Source: CAYRYU01 sp964428355 (GTDB taxonomy: Bacteria > Muiribacteriota > Ozemobacteria > Ozemobacterales > Ozemobacteraceae). Taken from it: a stretch of DNA of 64,000 bases. A model generated the notes under the pieces. It had not been told where the DNA came from. It did no database searches and worked only from the letters and a program-made list of their open reading frames with translations. The stretch spans positions 62,001-126,000 of the forward strand of contig CAYRYU010000001.1 in NCBI GenBank assembly GCA_964428355.1, given 5' to 3'. How positions within the stretch are numbered: position 1 is the first letter of the stretch; every line of letters starts with the position of its first letter. A program made the translations under genes and the position numbers. This document shows, one piece after another, positions 33,384 through 41,624 of the stretch.

Positions 33384-34808
33384 ATGTCGCAACCGCCCGT
33401 CCCGTCTTTTCCATTGAACCAGGCTCGTTCGGTCTTTGCGGCTTTCCTCCTGGGTTGGTTTCTGCTTTCCTTCCCCCCGGCTTTGCCGGGTGAGGATTTC
33501 CCTGCGGTTTCAGCCTCTTCCATGGGTTCCCTGCCCGTAGTGAAGGGGTTGTCCCTGAAGGAAGCCGCCCTTGCCGCTCTCGCGAACCATCCCGATCAGG
33601 AAACCGCGAAAGCGCGAGCGGAACAGGCTCGTCACCAGGTCGAAAAGGCCCGTTCCGCCTTTCTCCCAGAAGTGTCCATTTCATCGAAGTATCAGGAACG
33701 GAGATACACCATGGGCTCGATGGGTTTCGACTCCACCCTGTTCTCCAGCCCCTTCGGCCCTCCCCTCCCCTCTTCTTTCCGAAACATCCAGTATGGGAAC
33801 TCGCTTTCGGTCCAGATGCCGGTCTACTCGGGAGGCCGCGACACCCATGCCTTGAAAGCCGCGAAAGGGATGCGGGTCCAGGCCGGTTTCGAATGCGAGG
33901 CGACGGATGAGGCACGAATCGCTGACGCGATCGAGGCTTTTTTCCTTCTGAGGCGGAGCGGGGAAATCCTGAAAAGCGCCGAGGACCACTTCCATGCGAT
34001 TTCCGCCCAGTATTCCAATATCCAGAAGAGCGTTGAGGCGGGCCTCTCGGTCAAGTTCGACCGGATGAAGGTGGAAGTCGCCCTCGAAACAGCCAGGGAG
34101 GCCGTTCTCCAAGCCACCAACGGGGTAGAGCAGGCACGGGTAGCCCTCAACCTTGCGATGGGAACACCGCTTTCCACGATGGTCGAAACCCTTCCGGAGG
34201 ATGGTTTCCCGCTTCCAGAACAGGAGCTCGAGGATCTGGAAAAAGAACTCCTTTCGAAAAATCCATCTCTCAAAGCCGCGTGGCAACAAGCCGAAGTGGC
34301 CAGGGCCGCCGCGCGCGCCCAGGCGTCGGACCGGAAGCCGGCGGTGGTTTTTCAATGGACGGTCGACAACACCGGAAAGGAGTTCCCCCCCAACGAAAAC
34401 GGTTGGACCATGGCCGGAGTGGTCGATTTCAAGGTTTTCGATGGAGGTCTTCGAAAAGCGAGGGGTGGCTTGGCTTTTCAACAAGCCCGGGAAGCGGAAG
34501 CCCGCACGGAGGGGATCCGGCGGGATTTGACCGCGGCCCTCCGAAACGCTTTCCTGGGGTTCCGGAACGCCCAAAAGCGGCTCGAGGTGACCTCAAAGGC
34601 TGAGGAAGCGGCCCGGGAGGAGGTCCGGCTTTCCCAGGTCCAGCATGAGGCGGGTCTGATAACCCTGACCGACCATCTGGAAAACATCGCGCAGCTGACC
34701 CAGGCGAGGACGGGAAAGATCTCCGCAAGGTTCGACCTTTACCTCAGCGGCATCCAGCTTCTTCGGCTCTCGGGCCGCTTGGACCGAAAGTTCGTGGACT
34801 CCCTTTGA
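33384..34808 (+). CDS. TolC-family outer membrane efflux protein
   Basis: 474 aa from the ATG at 33384, with a signal peptide (hydrophobic stretch FAAFLLGWFLLSFPPALPG). The rest shows the duplicated alpha-barrel/beta-barrel pattern of outer membrane efflux proteins: LSLKEAALAALANHPDQETAKARAEQA, EVSISSKYQERR, LSVQMPVYSGGRD, then the second repeat SKNPSLKAAWQQAEVARAAARAQ, VVDFKVFDGGLRKARGGLA and VQHEAGLITLTDHLENIAQL. It forms the outer membrane duct of a tripartite exporter or type I secretion system. No inner membrane pump or adaptor gene is adjacent. Seven nt upstream of the radical SAM gene, so likely co-transcribed with the biosynthesis-like genes. Confidence 0.85.
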   Translation: MSQPPVPSFPLNQARSVFAAFLLGWFLLSFPPALPGEDFPAVSASSMGSLPVVKGLSLKEAALAALANHPDQETAKARAEQARHQVEKARSAFLPEVSISSKYQERRYTMGSMGFDSTLFSSPFGPPLPSSFRNIQYGNSLSVQMPVYSGGRDTHALKAAKGMRVQAGFECEATDEARIADAIEAFFLLRRSGEILKSAEDHFHAISAQYSNIQKSVEAGLSVKFDRMKVEVALETAREAVLQATNGVEQARVALNLAMGTPLSTMVETLPEDGFPLPEQELEDLEKELLSKNPSLKAAWQQAEVARAAARAQASDRKPAVVFQWTVDNTGKEFPPNENGWTMAGVVDFKVFDGGLRKARGGLAFQQAREAEARTEGIRRDLTAALRNAFLGFRNAQKRLEVTSKAEEAAREEVRLSQVQHEAGLITLTDHLENIAQLTQARTGKISARFDLYLSGIQLLRLSGRLDRKFVDSL

Positions 34809-34815
34809 GACGCGA

Positions 34816-36135
34816 ATGAAGGTCATCCTCATAGATCCCACCTACCGCCACCGGGGCTCCCTTGTAAAGCTGAAGAGGATCGGTTACTTCCCGTTGACCC
34901 TCCCCCGGCTCGCTGGGTCATTTCCCCCGGACGTTTCCCTCCGGCTCGTTTACGAAAAATGTCAGGATGTAGTACTGAATGAACCTTTCGACATCGCGAT
35001 GTTCACCACCATGGGTTCCAACCTCGTTCGAGCGATCGAACTGGCGCAGGCTTTCCGGGAGAAGGGTGTCAAAACCGTTGTGGGCGGGCATTCGGTCCTC
35101 CCGTTCCTCGATCTTTGTACGAAGGAGTTCGATTCTTCGGTAATCGGGGACGGAGAAGGTCTGATTCCGAAGATCATCGAGGACTTCCGCTCAGGAAGCC
35201 TCAAACAGGTATATGAAAACCTTCATCCTCCTACCGGGAACCTGCCTCCGCCGAGGTTCGATCTGGTTCCCGCCGAACTGCTCGGAGACATACTTCCGGT
35301 GGAGGGTTCGCGGGGTTGCCCCAACAGCTGCGATTTCTGCGCCGTTTCGGAACTCTACGGATCGGTTTTCCGGAAGATCCCACCCCTTCAGGTTCTTCGC
35401 GACCTCGAAGCTCTCCGGGTCAACCATCCCCGGAAGCTCTTCTATTTCACCGACCCCAACTTTGCAGCGGACATGTCCCACGCGAAGGAAATCCTTCGCC
35501 TTTTGACGGGCAAAGGGATACGCTGGCTCGCGAGCGTCGACGTGAGAGCCTTGGAGGATTCCGAGTTTCTTTCTCTGGCTCGGGAAACCGGGTGTTTCTG
35601 CCTCCAGGTCGGCTTCGAAACACTTTCCCGAAAGGAACTGGCAGGAGTCAACAAGAGGTTCGCCGATTCCGGGAACTATGAGCGCCTGATCGGTTCATGC
35701 ACCGAAAATGGGATTCCTCTGGCGGCACTGATGATAGTGGGGTTCGACTCCGACGATTCCAGGACTTTCAGGTTGATCCCGGAGTTCATCGAAAGGAACC
35801 GGCTCGCGCTTGGAGTCGTGCATCCACTGATCCCCATCCCAGGCGGGAAACTTTTCCGCCGGATGAACGCCCAGGGAAGGATCACAGGTGTGGACCCTGC
35901 GCTCGGAGACGGTCTCCACATCTTCTACAGGCATCCAAACCTCCCTCCCGATCTTTTCCTGGACCGCTTCTGGGCAATGAACAGGAGGTTGTACAGTCTC
36001 CGATCGATCGTCCGCAGGTTCCTCCATCCAGGGGTCCTCAAGAATCCTGTCGCCTATCTGATCCTGCTGATCACGAATCTTTTTTACGCCCGAAAAGTCG
36101 TTTCCTCGAAATTCCCGATGGGGTTATACGATTGA
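34816..36135 (+). CDS. B12-binding-domain radical SAM protein
   Basis: 439 aa. N-terminal Rossmann-like cobalamin-binding domain (VILIDPTYRHRG; MFTTMGSNLVRAIELAQAF; VVGGHSVLP; IGDGEGLIPKII), then a radical SAM TIM barrel with CPNSCDFC (Cys168, Cys172, Cys175), FYFTDPNFAAD and LQVGFETLSRKEL. A C-terminal hydrophobic segment near 415-430 (NPVAYLILLITNLFYA) could attach it to the membrane. No DxHxxG cobalamin motif is visible, so the N-domain may bind B12 base-off differently or not at all. Class B-like methyltransferase or ring/carbon rearrangement chemistry is possible. The 3' end overlaps the next gene (TTGA). Confidence 0.87.
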   Translation: MKVILIDPTYRHRGSLVKLKRIGYFPLTLPRLAGSFPPDVSLRLVYEKCQDVVLNEPFDIAMFTTMGSNLVRAIELAQAFREKGVKTVVGGHSVLPFLDLCTKEFDSSVIGDGEGLIPKIIEDFRSGSLKQVYENLHPPTGNLPPPRFDLVPAELLGDILPVEGSRGCPNSCDFCAVSELYGSVFRKIPPLQVLRDLEALRVNHPRKLFYFTDPNFAADMSHAKEILRLLTGKGIRWLASVDVRALEDSEFLSLARETGCFCLQVGFETLSRKELAGVNKRFADSGNYERLIGSCTENGIPLAALMIVGFDSDDSRTFRLIPEFIERNRLALGVVHPLIPIPGGKLFRRMNAQGRITGVDPALGDGLHIFYRHPNLPPDLFLDRFWAMNRRLYSLRSIVRRFLHPGVLKNPVAYLILLITNLFYARKVVSSKFPMGLYD

Positions 36136-38672
36136 GCCTGCGAATCGACAATGATCCCCGATTCCTTCCTTCGCCGGTCCGACCGGAGTGGACCCGCTTC
36201 GGTGGAAAAGCCGCCAATCTCATGGCACTGCAGGAAAACGGGTTCCCGGTCCCGGAGTTCAAGATCTGGGGGCCGGAAAGGTATTCCCGTTTCCTGGAAG
36301 CCAACGGCCTGGACCCGAGTCTTCCCCTCGAAGGGGAAGGGATCGGCAGGCGGCTCGAAGCGATCCGGCGAAGCGAATTCCCCGAGGACCTCCTTCAGGA
36401 AGCCAGGGAAGCGTATTCCAGGCTCACCCCCGGGCTTCTTTGCGTCAGGTCTTCCGGGTCCTGTGAGGATCTGCCGGGTTTCTCCTTCGCGGGACAATAT
36501 GAAACCGCGCTGCGCATAGGGAACTTCAAGGAGTTTCTCGAAGGAATCCGAACCGCGTGGGCTTCCCTGCACTCACCCCGGGTCAGGTCATATTTCGAGA
36601 AAAACGGTCTGTCCGCCCAAAAGGCGCAGATTTCCCTCATCTTTCAAAGGTATCTCGAAGGCCAGGTCTCGGGGGTGACCTTCACGGTCCATCCGCTGAC
36701 CGGTCGCGAGAACCGGATGCTCGTGGAATTCTGCGAAGGAGAGGGGGACAAGCTCGTGGGAGGAAGGGTTGCACCCGGGAGGGCGGTTTTCGACCATGGA
36801 TCCGGCCGGCCGCTCGAGGGGGAACCACCCCCCGGTTTTTCGCCCGAGGACATTTTCACCTTTCGCCGCGCCCAACGCCTGTTTGGAGCTCCCCAGGACA
36901 TCGAGTGGGTCCTTTACTCCGGCAAGCTCTGGATCGTCCAATCGAGGCCGATTACCAGCCTCCAGGTCGAACCTTCTTTCGGAACCTGGACTACAGCGGA
37001 TTTTCGGGATGGAGGAGTATCGAGCACGGTCGTCACTCCCTTCATGTGGTCCCTCTACAGGTTCATCTGGCAGTTTTCAATGCCACGCTATTTCGAGATC
37101 ATCAAGCTTCTCGACCCCGGAAAGAAAGAAGCCCCGTGGGGAGACGAGTTTTTCGGCCGACCTTACTGGAATCTCGGAGAGGTGGTGAACTGCCTTCTGA
37201 AGGTCCCGGGGTTCGATGAACGGAACTTTTTTTCCGACCTGGGAATCAAGACGGAGGAGGGCTTCGCGTTCCGCCACGTTCCAATGTCGGTGGGAAACCT
37301 GCTTGGAATCGCGCCAACGCTTCTTTCCCTCGAAAAATACTACCGTTCCAGGATCGAGCGAAACAAAAAGTTCCGGAAATCATTCCACAAACTGATCGGA
37401 CCCTTCACTGACCAGCCCCCATCGAGCCATTCCCCGCAAAGATTCGCAGAACTCTTCGAATCCCTGATTCGAAAGGTGTACTTCCTTACCGAAACCTCCT
37501 ATTTCCTGACAATTTACAACTCCAGCAACGCGAAGCTGGATTTCAAGGTGCATCTCGACTCGTTGAACGAGGGCGGCCATGATGTCTCCTACATCAACCT
37601 GATTTCGGGCCTGATGAAGGTCAAGCACCTGGGCCCACTGAAACTCCTTGCTGCGGTGGCACGCCTCGCGGCGCAATTCCCCACGGTGAAGGGCGTCATC
37701 CTTTCAACGCCCTCAGCCCGGATCGAGGCGGAACTGAAAAAAAAGCCCGAAGCCGCACCAGTTCTGGCCAAGATGGACCAGTTCATCTCGCTGTATGGTT
37801 TCCACAGTCCGAGAGAACTGGATATCACCTCCCCCAGCTGGAGCGAGGACCGGGTCCCGGTCTGGCGGATGCTCAAGACCTTCCTCCGTGATCCCCGCCC
37901 GGATGCCTCCATCGAGCATGAAAAGCGGCAACACGGCCTCTTCAGGAACGAGGTGGCCAAAGCCAGGGCCGCTTTCGATTCCAAGAGGGGCTTCCTTTCG
38001 GTGTTTGATCGGGGTCTCTTCTTCAGGAACCTCCTCCGGACCAGGAAATATTGCTGGTGGCGCGAGGAGATGAGGGATTTTTCGACCCGGATCTATGCCC
38101 TGATCCGCAGATTTTCCCTGGAAGCCGGAAAGCGCCTCGGCCTTCACGGGCAGGCTGTTTTCTGGCTCACCTGGCAGGAGGTGGCGGAAGGGCTCCGGGG
38201 AAGACTTCTCCAGGGGGAGCTCGAAAGCAGGGTCAAAAGCAACATCGAGAAAGCCGAGATGTTCAGGAGTTTCAAGAACCCGGACGAGATCGGGGCGGGG
38301 CTTCTCGCCTCCGGAATCCCCTCCCGGGAAGAAAGCGGCGTGCAGCTCCTTCAGGGAATCGGCTGCTCATCGGGAACTGCCGAGGGAACTGCAAGGGTTC
38401 TTCATTCCCTCGAGGAGATCGACCGGGTGGAGCGGGGTGACATCCTGGTAACGCCCTTCACCGACACCGGTTGGACACCGATCTTCCACATCATAGGTGG
38501 CGTGATAACCGAAACGGGGGGAATCCTCTCCCACGCGGCGGTCATTTCCCGAGAGTATGGTCTTCCTGCAGTCCTGAACCTCCCGGGCGCGGTGACGAGG
38601 ATTCGCGACGGGGCACGGATAAGGATCGACGGAATGAAGGGAACGGTCGCCATCCTGGATTGCCCCTTCTGA
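36132..38672 (+). CDS. Rifampin phosphotransferase-like / PEP-synthase-related dikinase
   Basis: About 846 aa from a TTG at 36132 overlapping the upstream stop (TTGA); no ATG lies near the family N-terminus. The N-terminal third is the PPDK/PEP-synthase ATP-binding domain (FGGKAANLMALQENGFPVPEF, LLCVRSSGSCEDLPGFSFAGQYET, FQRYLEGQVSGVTFTVHP, IEWVLYSGKLWIVQSRPI). An unrecognised ~350-residue middle region follows (FRDGGVSSTVVTPFMW...). The C-terminus is the mobile phosphohistidine domain (ETGGILSHAAVISREYGLPAVL; His801 catalytic). The order ATP-domain, substrate domain, His-domain is that of rifampin phosphotransferase and not of true PEP synthase, whose PEP-binding barrel is missing. It would phosphorylate an unknown acceptor from ATP via His801. 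Confidence 0.82.
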   Translation: MSLRIDNDPRFLPSPVRPEWTRFGGKAANLMALQENGFPVPEFKIWGPERYSRFLEANGLDPSLPLEGEGIGRRLEAIRRSEFPEDLLQEAREAYSRLTPGLLCVRSSGSCEDLPGFSFAGQYETALRIGNFKEFLEGIRTAWASLHSPRVRSYFEKNGLSAQKAQISLIFQRYLEGQVSGVTFTVHPLTGRENRMLVEFCEGEGDKLVGGRVAPGRAVFDHGSGRPLEGEPPPGFSPEDIFTFRRAQRLFGAPQDIEWVLYSGKLWIVQSRPITSLQVEPSFGTWTTADFRDGGVSSTVVTPFMWSLYRFIWQFSMPRYFEIIKLLDPGKKEAPWGDEFFGRPYWNLGEVVNCLLKVPGFDERNFFSDLGIKTEEGFAFRHVPMSVGNLLGIAPTLLSLEKYYRSRIERNKKFRKSFHKLIGPFTDQPPSSHSPQRFAELFESLIRKVYFLTETSYFLTIYNSSNAKLDFKVHLDSLNEGGHDVSYINLISGLMKVKHLGPLKLLAAVARLAAQFPTVKGVILSTPSARIEAELKKKPEAAPVLAKMDQFISLYGFHSPRELDITSPSWSEDRVPVWRMLKTFLRDPRPDASIEHEKRQHGLFRNEVAKARAAFDSKRGFLSVFDRGLFFRNLLRTRKYCWWREEMRDFSTRIYALIRRFSLEAGKRLGLHGQAVFWLTWQEVAEGLRGRLLQGELESRVKSNIEKAEMFRSFKNPDEIGAGLLASGIPSREESGVQLLQGIGCSSGTAEGTARVLHSLEEIDRVERGDILVTPFTDTGWTPIFHIIGGVITETGGILSHAAVISREYGLPAVLNLPGAVTRIRDGARIRIDGMKGTVAILDCPF

Positions 38673-38685
38673 TTTCCTATTTTGT

Positions 38686-38715
38686 TTGGTTATTTTCCTG
38701 GTTCCCTGGTACAAT
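38686..38715 (+). promoter_or_regulatory. Possible promoter for the aminotransferase-reductase gene
   Basis: TTGGTT (38686-38691), 18-nt spacer, TACAAT (38710-38715). If used, transcription would begin near 38722 and the ATG at 38726 would be nearly leaderless; neither start has a ribosome binding site. Confidence 0.4.
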
Positions 38716-41596
38716 GGCTTTCCTTATGTCCTCCCCAACGGATGATTACATTCGCTTTTCCAAACCCGGCCTGGGCAAGCTCTTGAGGGCTTTTGCCCTG
38801 GATGCCGTCTACACGCGCGCGGAGGGCGATCTCCTTTCGAGATCGACGGAGGGTGGTGGAGAACGACGGGTTCTCGATCTCGTAGGGTCTTTCGGGGCGA
38901 CACTTGCAGGTCACAACCACCCTGAATTGTTGAAAACCTTTCGCTCTGAAGGCGAGTCCGCCCTCCCCAACCTGGTCCAGGGAAGCATCCGAACGGGTTG
39001 CGCAGGACTTGCCCGAAGACTCTGGGGAATCGCCCGCCGGAAACTTGGAGCGGATTTCCTCGCCGCTTTTTTCAACACCGGTTCGGAAGCCGTAGAGGCC
39101 GCAATCAAGCATCTGGTCCTGTTGAAAAGGGCCGTCCTGAAAAACATCCAGGAAGAGATCCTCGTATCGGCGAGGATGATCCTCCGAAGAAATGCCGGCA
39201 TGGGCTGGAACCCTGAAAGGGTCGAAACTTCGGTCGAAGGTTTTCCGACCCCCACACCGGCATCTTCCGGGGAGTTGATCGATCTTTTGGGGGTCTTCAA
39301 CCAGACCCGTGCCGATCGAGCGTTCAGACTCGTGGCTCTCGAAAACGCATATCATGGAAAGACCCTCGGAGCCCTCGGGATCACTTTCAACCCCAAGTAC
39401 CGGAGTCCGTTCGAAGGATACCTCAACGATCCGGTTTTCCTGCCTTTGGAGCCCGAAGCGGCCGCCCGCGCGCTCGAAGAAGGGACGATGGAGCTGGCAC
39501 GCCTGGAAGCGGTTTCAGGGAAGCTGGCGATAGTCCCTGTCAAACACAACACCTTTCTGGGGATCTTCATCGAACCCGTCCTTGGGGAAGGCGGGGCAAT
39601 CCCTCTTACGGTCGAGTACGTTCGAAAGATCTCGGGTGTCGCGAAGGGTCTGGAAATCCCGCTCGTGGTGGATGAGATCCAGACCGGAATGGGGCGGACG
39701 GGGACGTTCTTTTCCTGGGAGAGGTTCGGGCTTCCTGCCCCGGATTTCCTGCTACTTTCAAAATTTCTCGGGGGAGGAATCGCAAAAATCTCCAGCTTGA
39801 TGGTCCGAAGCGACCGGGTGGATGACGAGTTCGGAATCATCCATTCCTCCACTTTCGCGGAAGACGAGCTTTCGGCACGAATGGGCCTTGCCGTCATCGA
39901 GATCCTGGAGAGGAACGATGAGGCTTTTCTCTCGAGGTGCAGGGAAAAGGGTTTCGCATGGCTCGAGGCTTTGCGGAAAGTAAAGAGGGATTACCCTGAA
40001 ATCGTCAAGGATGTAAGAGGCTGCGGTCTTCTGATCGGCGTCGAGTTTTCAGATCTTGGAGGCATCGGAAGCAATTTTCTCCGCTTCATCTTCAACCAGG
40101 GCGATTTTGGTTATCTGGTCGCATCCTACCTCCTCAACGCCTGCGATATCCGCGTTGCCCCGACGCTCAACTCGAAGAACACAATCCGAATTGAGCCGTC
40201 AGTCTTCATCTCGCAGGAGGACATCGAAAGGACAGCGAAAGCCCTCGCCACTCTTTGCGGCCTTCTTCGTTCCGGAGACACCTTCCCGCTCGTCCGGCAC
40301 CTCCTTCCCGAGTTCGCCGGGAAGGCAGAGGAAGATCCGCCTCCCACGCACTCTTTTCTGCGAGACCCCGCCGACATGGTACAACCACCACCGACCGCTC
40401 CCGAACGGGTTGCTTTCCTCGGCCATTTCATCGACCCGTGTTTCCTCGCCCGGCACGAGCCACCGTTCTCGGCCTTCACCCCAGACCAGCTCCGAAGGCT
40501 GATCGACCGCACCTGGGAATCCATCGACCCTTGCGCCTTCGCACGCCGGGATATCACGAGTTCGACGGGAACGAAGGTCCATTTCAACTTCATCGGCCTT
40601 TCGGTCACTTCCGCGATCCTTCTCGACCATCTCCACCGCCGACAGCTTGGCCCGGTTCGGAATCTCATCCGGCGGGGAGTGGAAACCGCAAGAGACATCG
40701 GCTGCCGACTTGTGGGTTTCGGCCAGTTCACCTCCATCCTTACAAACAATTGCCAGAGCATTGCCGTCCCCGGAGTCGCGTTCACATCGGGGAACACACT
40801 TACCACCGGGATGGCTTTTCGTGGAATCGCGCAAAGTCTGTCCCAAAAGGGCTGGGATTCCTCATATATGCGTGCCGGGATCGTTGGAGGCGGGGGAAAC
40901 ATAGGGTCTACGCTGGCACGGCTTCTCGCAGATTCCTTCGGGGAAATTCTGCTGATCGGCAGGAGCGGGGAGGAATCCCGCTCCAAGATCGACAGGACGG
41001 CTTACGCCATCCTGGAGGACCAACTTCGGGCGGGTCCGACCGCTTCGCCGATTTCACGCAAGCTGGGGGAGGTTTTTCCGGGGGGAAACCTCGACCCGAG
41101 ATTTTCGAAAGTTTCGGAAGAGGAGCGGTTCCCTTTTGAACGGATTTTCGAAATGCTTTCCCCAGAAGTCCGGGAATCCTTTCCAATCCGCATCGGAAGC
41201 CTCCGGGAACTGGAAACATGCCCCGTGCTCGTTTGCGCGGTGAATTCCGCCGCCCCATTCATCAGCCCGGAAATGTTGGGGCCGGAGGTTCTCGTCTGTG
41301 ACGTCAGCATTCCCCCCGCCCTGCTACCTGAAACCGGAAAACGGACCGGAGTGGAAATGTTCAAGGGCGGTGTGGTGGCCCTCCCAAACGGAGAACGCCT
41401 CAACATCGGCGCCCTCCCGCTCGAACCCGGTCTGGTCTTCTCGTGCATGGCTGAGACCATCATACTGGGCATGGAAAGGCATTGGGCGGATTTTTCCATC
41501 GGCCCTGTCCGAAAGGAGCAGGTGCTCCAGATCCTGGCCCTGGCGGATAAGCACGGATTCAAGCTCGCCCGACTGAAGCTGGAAGAAGCATTTTGA
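38714..41596 (+). CDS. Class III aminotransferase fused to long-chain acyl-ACP reductase (AAR)-like domain
   Basis: 960 aa if the ATG at 38714 is used (956 from 38726). Residues ~1-530: fold-type I PLP aminotransferase, class III, with FNTGSEAVEAAIK, ENAYHGKTLGALG, VVDEIQTGMGRTG and the PLP lysine in LLSKFLGGGIAKIS. Residues ~565-960 align block by block with cyanobacterial AAR: FLGHFIDP, the GFGQFTSIL and TSGNTLTTGMA segments, an NADPH-binding GGGGNIGST (~725), FISPEMLGPEVLVCDVS, GGVVALPNGERLNIGA, and the C-terminal LVFSCMAETIILGMERHWADFS followed by KHGF. Cys911 in FSCMAE corresponds to the acylated catalytic Cys of AAR. Inferred role: reduce a long-chain acyl thioester to an aldehyde and transaminate it to an amine. 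Not a family I know as characterised. Confidence 0.8.
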   Translation: MAFLMSSPTDDYIRFSKPGLGKLLRAFALDAVYTRAEGDLLSRSTEGGGERRVLDLVGSFGATLAGHNHPELLKTFRSEGESALPNLVQGSIRTGCAGLARRLWGIARRKLGADFLAAFFNTGSEAVEAAIKHLVLLKRAVLKNIQEEILVSARMILRRNAGMGWNPERVETSVEGFPTPTPASSGELIDLLGVFNQTRADRAFRLVALENAYHGKTLGALGITFNPKYRSPFEGYLNDPVFLPLEPEAAARALEEGTMELARLEAVSGKLAIVPVKHNTFLGIFIEPVLGEGGAIPLTVEYVRKISGVAKGLEIPLVVDEIQTGMGRTGTFFSWERFGLPAPDFLLLSKFLGGGIAKISSLMVRSDRVDDEFGIIHSSTFAEDELSARMGLAVIEILERNDEAFLSRCREKGFAWLEALRKVKRDYPEIVKDVRGCGLLIGVEFSDLGGIGSNFLRFIFNQGDFGYLVASYLLNACDIRVAPTLNSKNTIRIEPSVFISQEDIERTAKALATLCGLLRSGDTFPLVRHLLPEFAGKAEEDPPPTHSFLRDPADMVQPPPTAPERVAFLGHFIDPCFLARHEPPFSAFTPDQLRRLIDRTWESIDPCAFARRDITSSTGTKVHFNFIGLSVTSAILLDHLHRRQLGPVRNLIRRGVETARDIGCRLVGFGQFTSILTNNCQSIAVPGVAFTSGNTLTTGMAFRGIAQSLSQKGWDSSYMRAGIVGGGGNIGSTLARLLADSFGEILLIGRSGEESRSKIDRTAYAILEDQLRAGPTASPISRKLGEVFPGGNLDPRFSKVSEEERFPFERIFEMLSPEVRESFPIRIGSLRELETCPVLVCAVNSAAPFISPEMLGPEVLVCDVSIPPALLPETGKRTGVEMFKGGVVALPNGERLNIGALPLEPGLVFSCMAETIILGMERHWADFSIGPVRKEQVLQILALADKHGFKLARLKLEEAF

Positions 41597-41624
41597 CCGG
41601 TTCATCGGGGCCCGCAGCCGATGC

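Noticed and set aside
41597..41624. Terminator between the convergent aminotransferase-AAR and repeat-protein genes
   Set aside because: Only a 6-bp CATCGG/CCGATG hairpin without a T-run; too weak to call.
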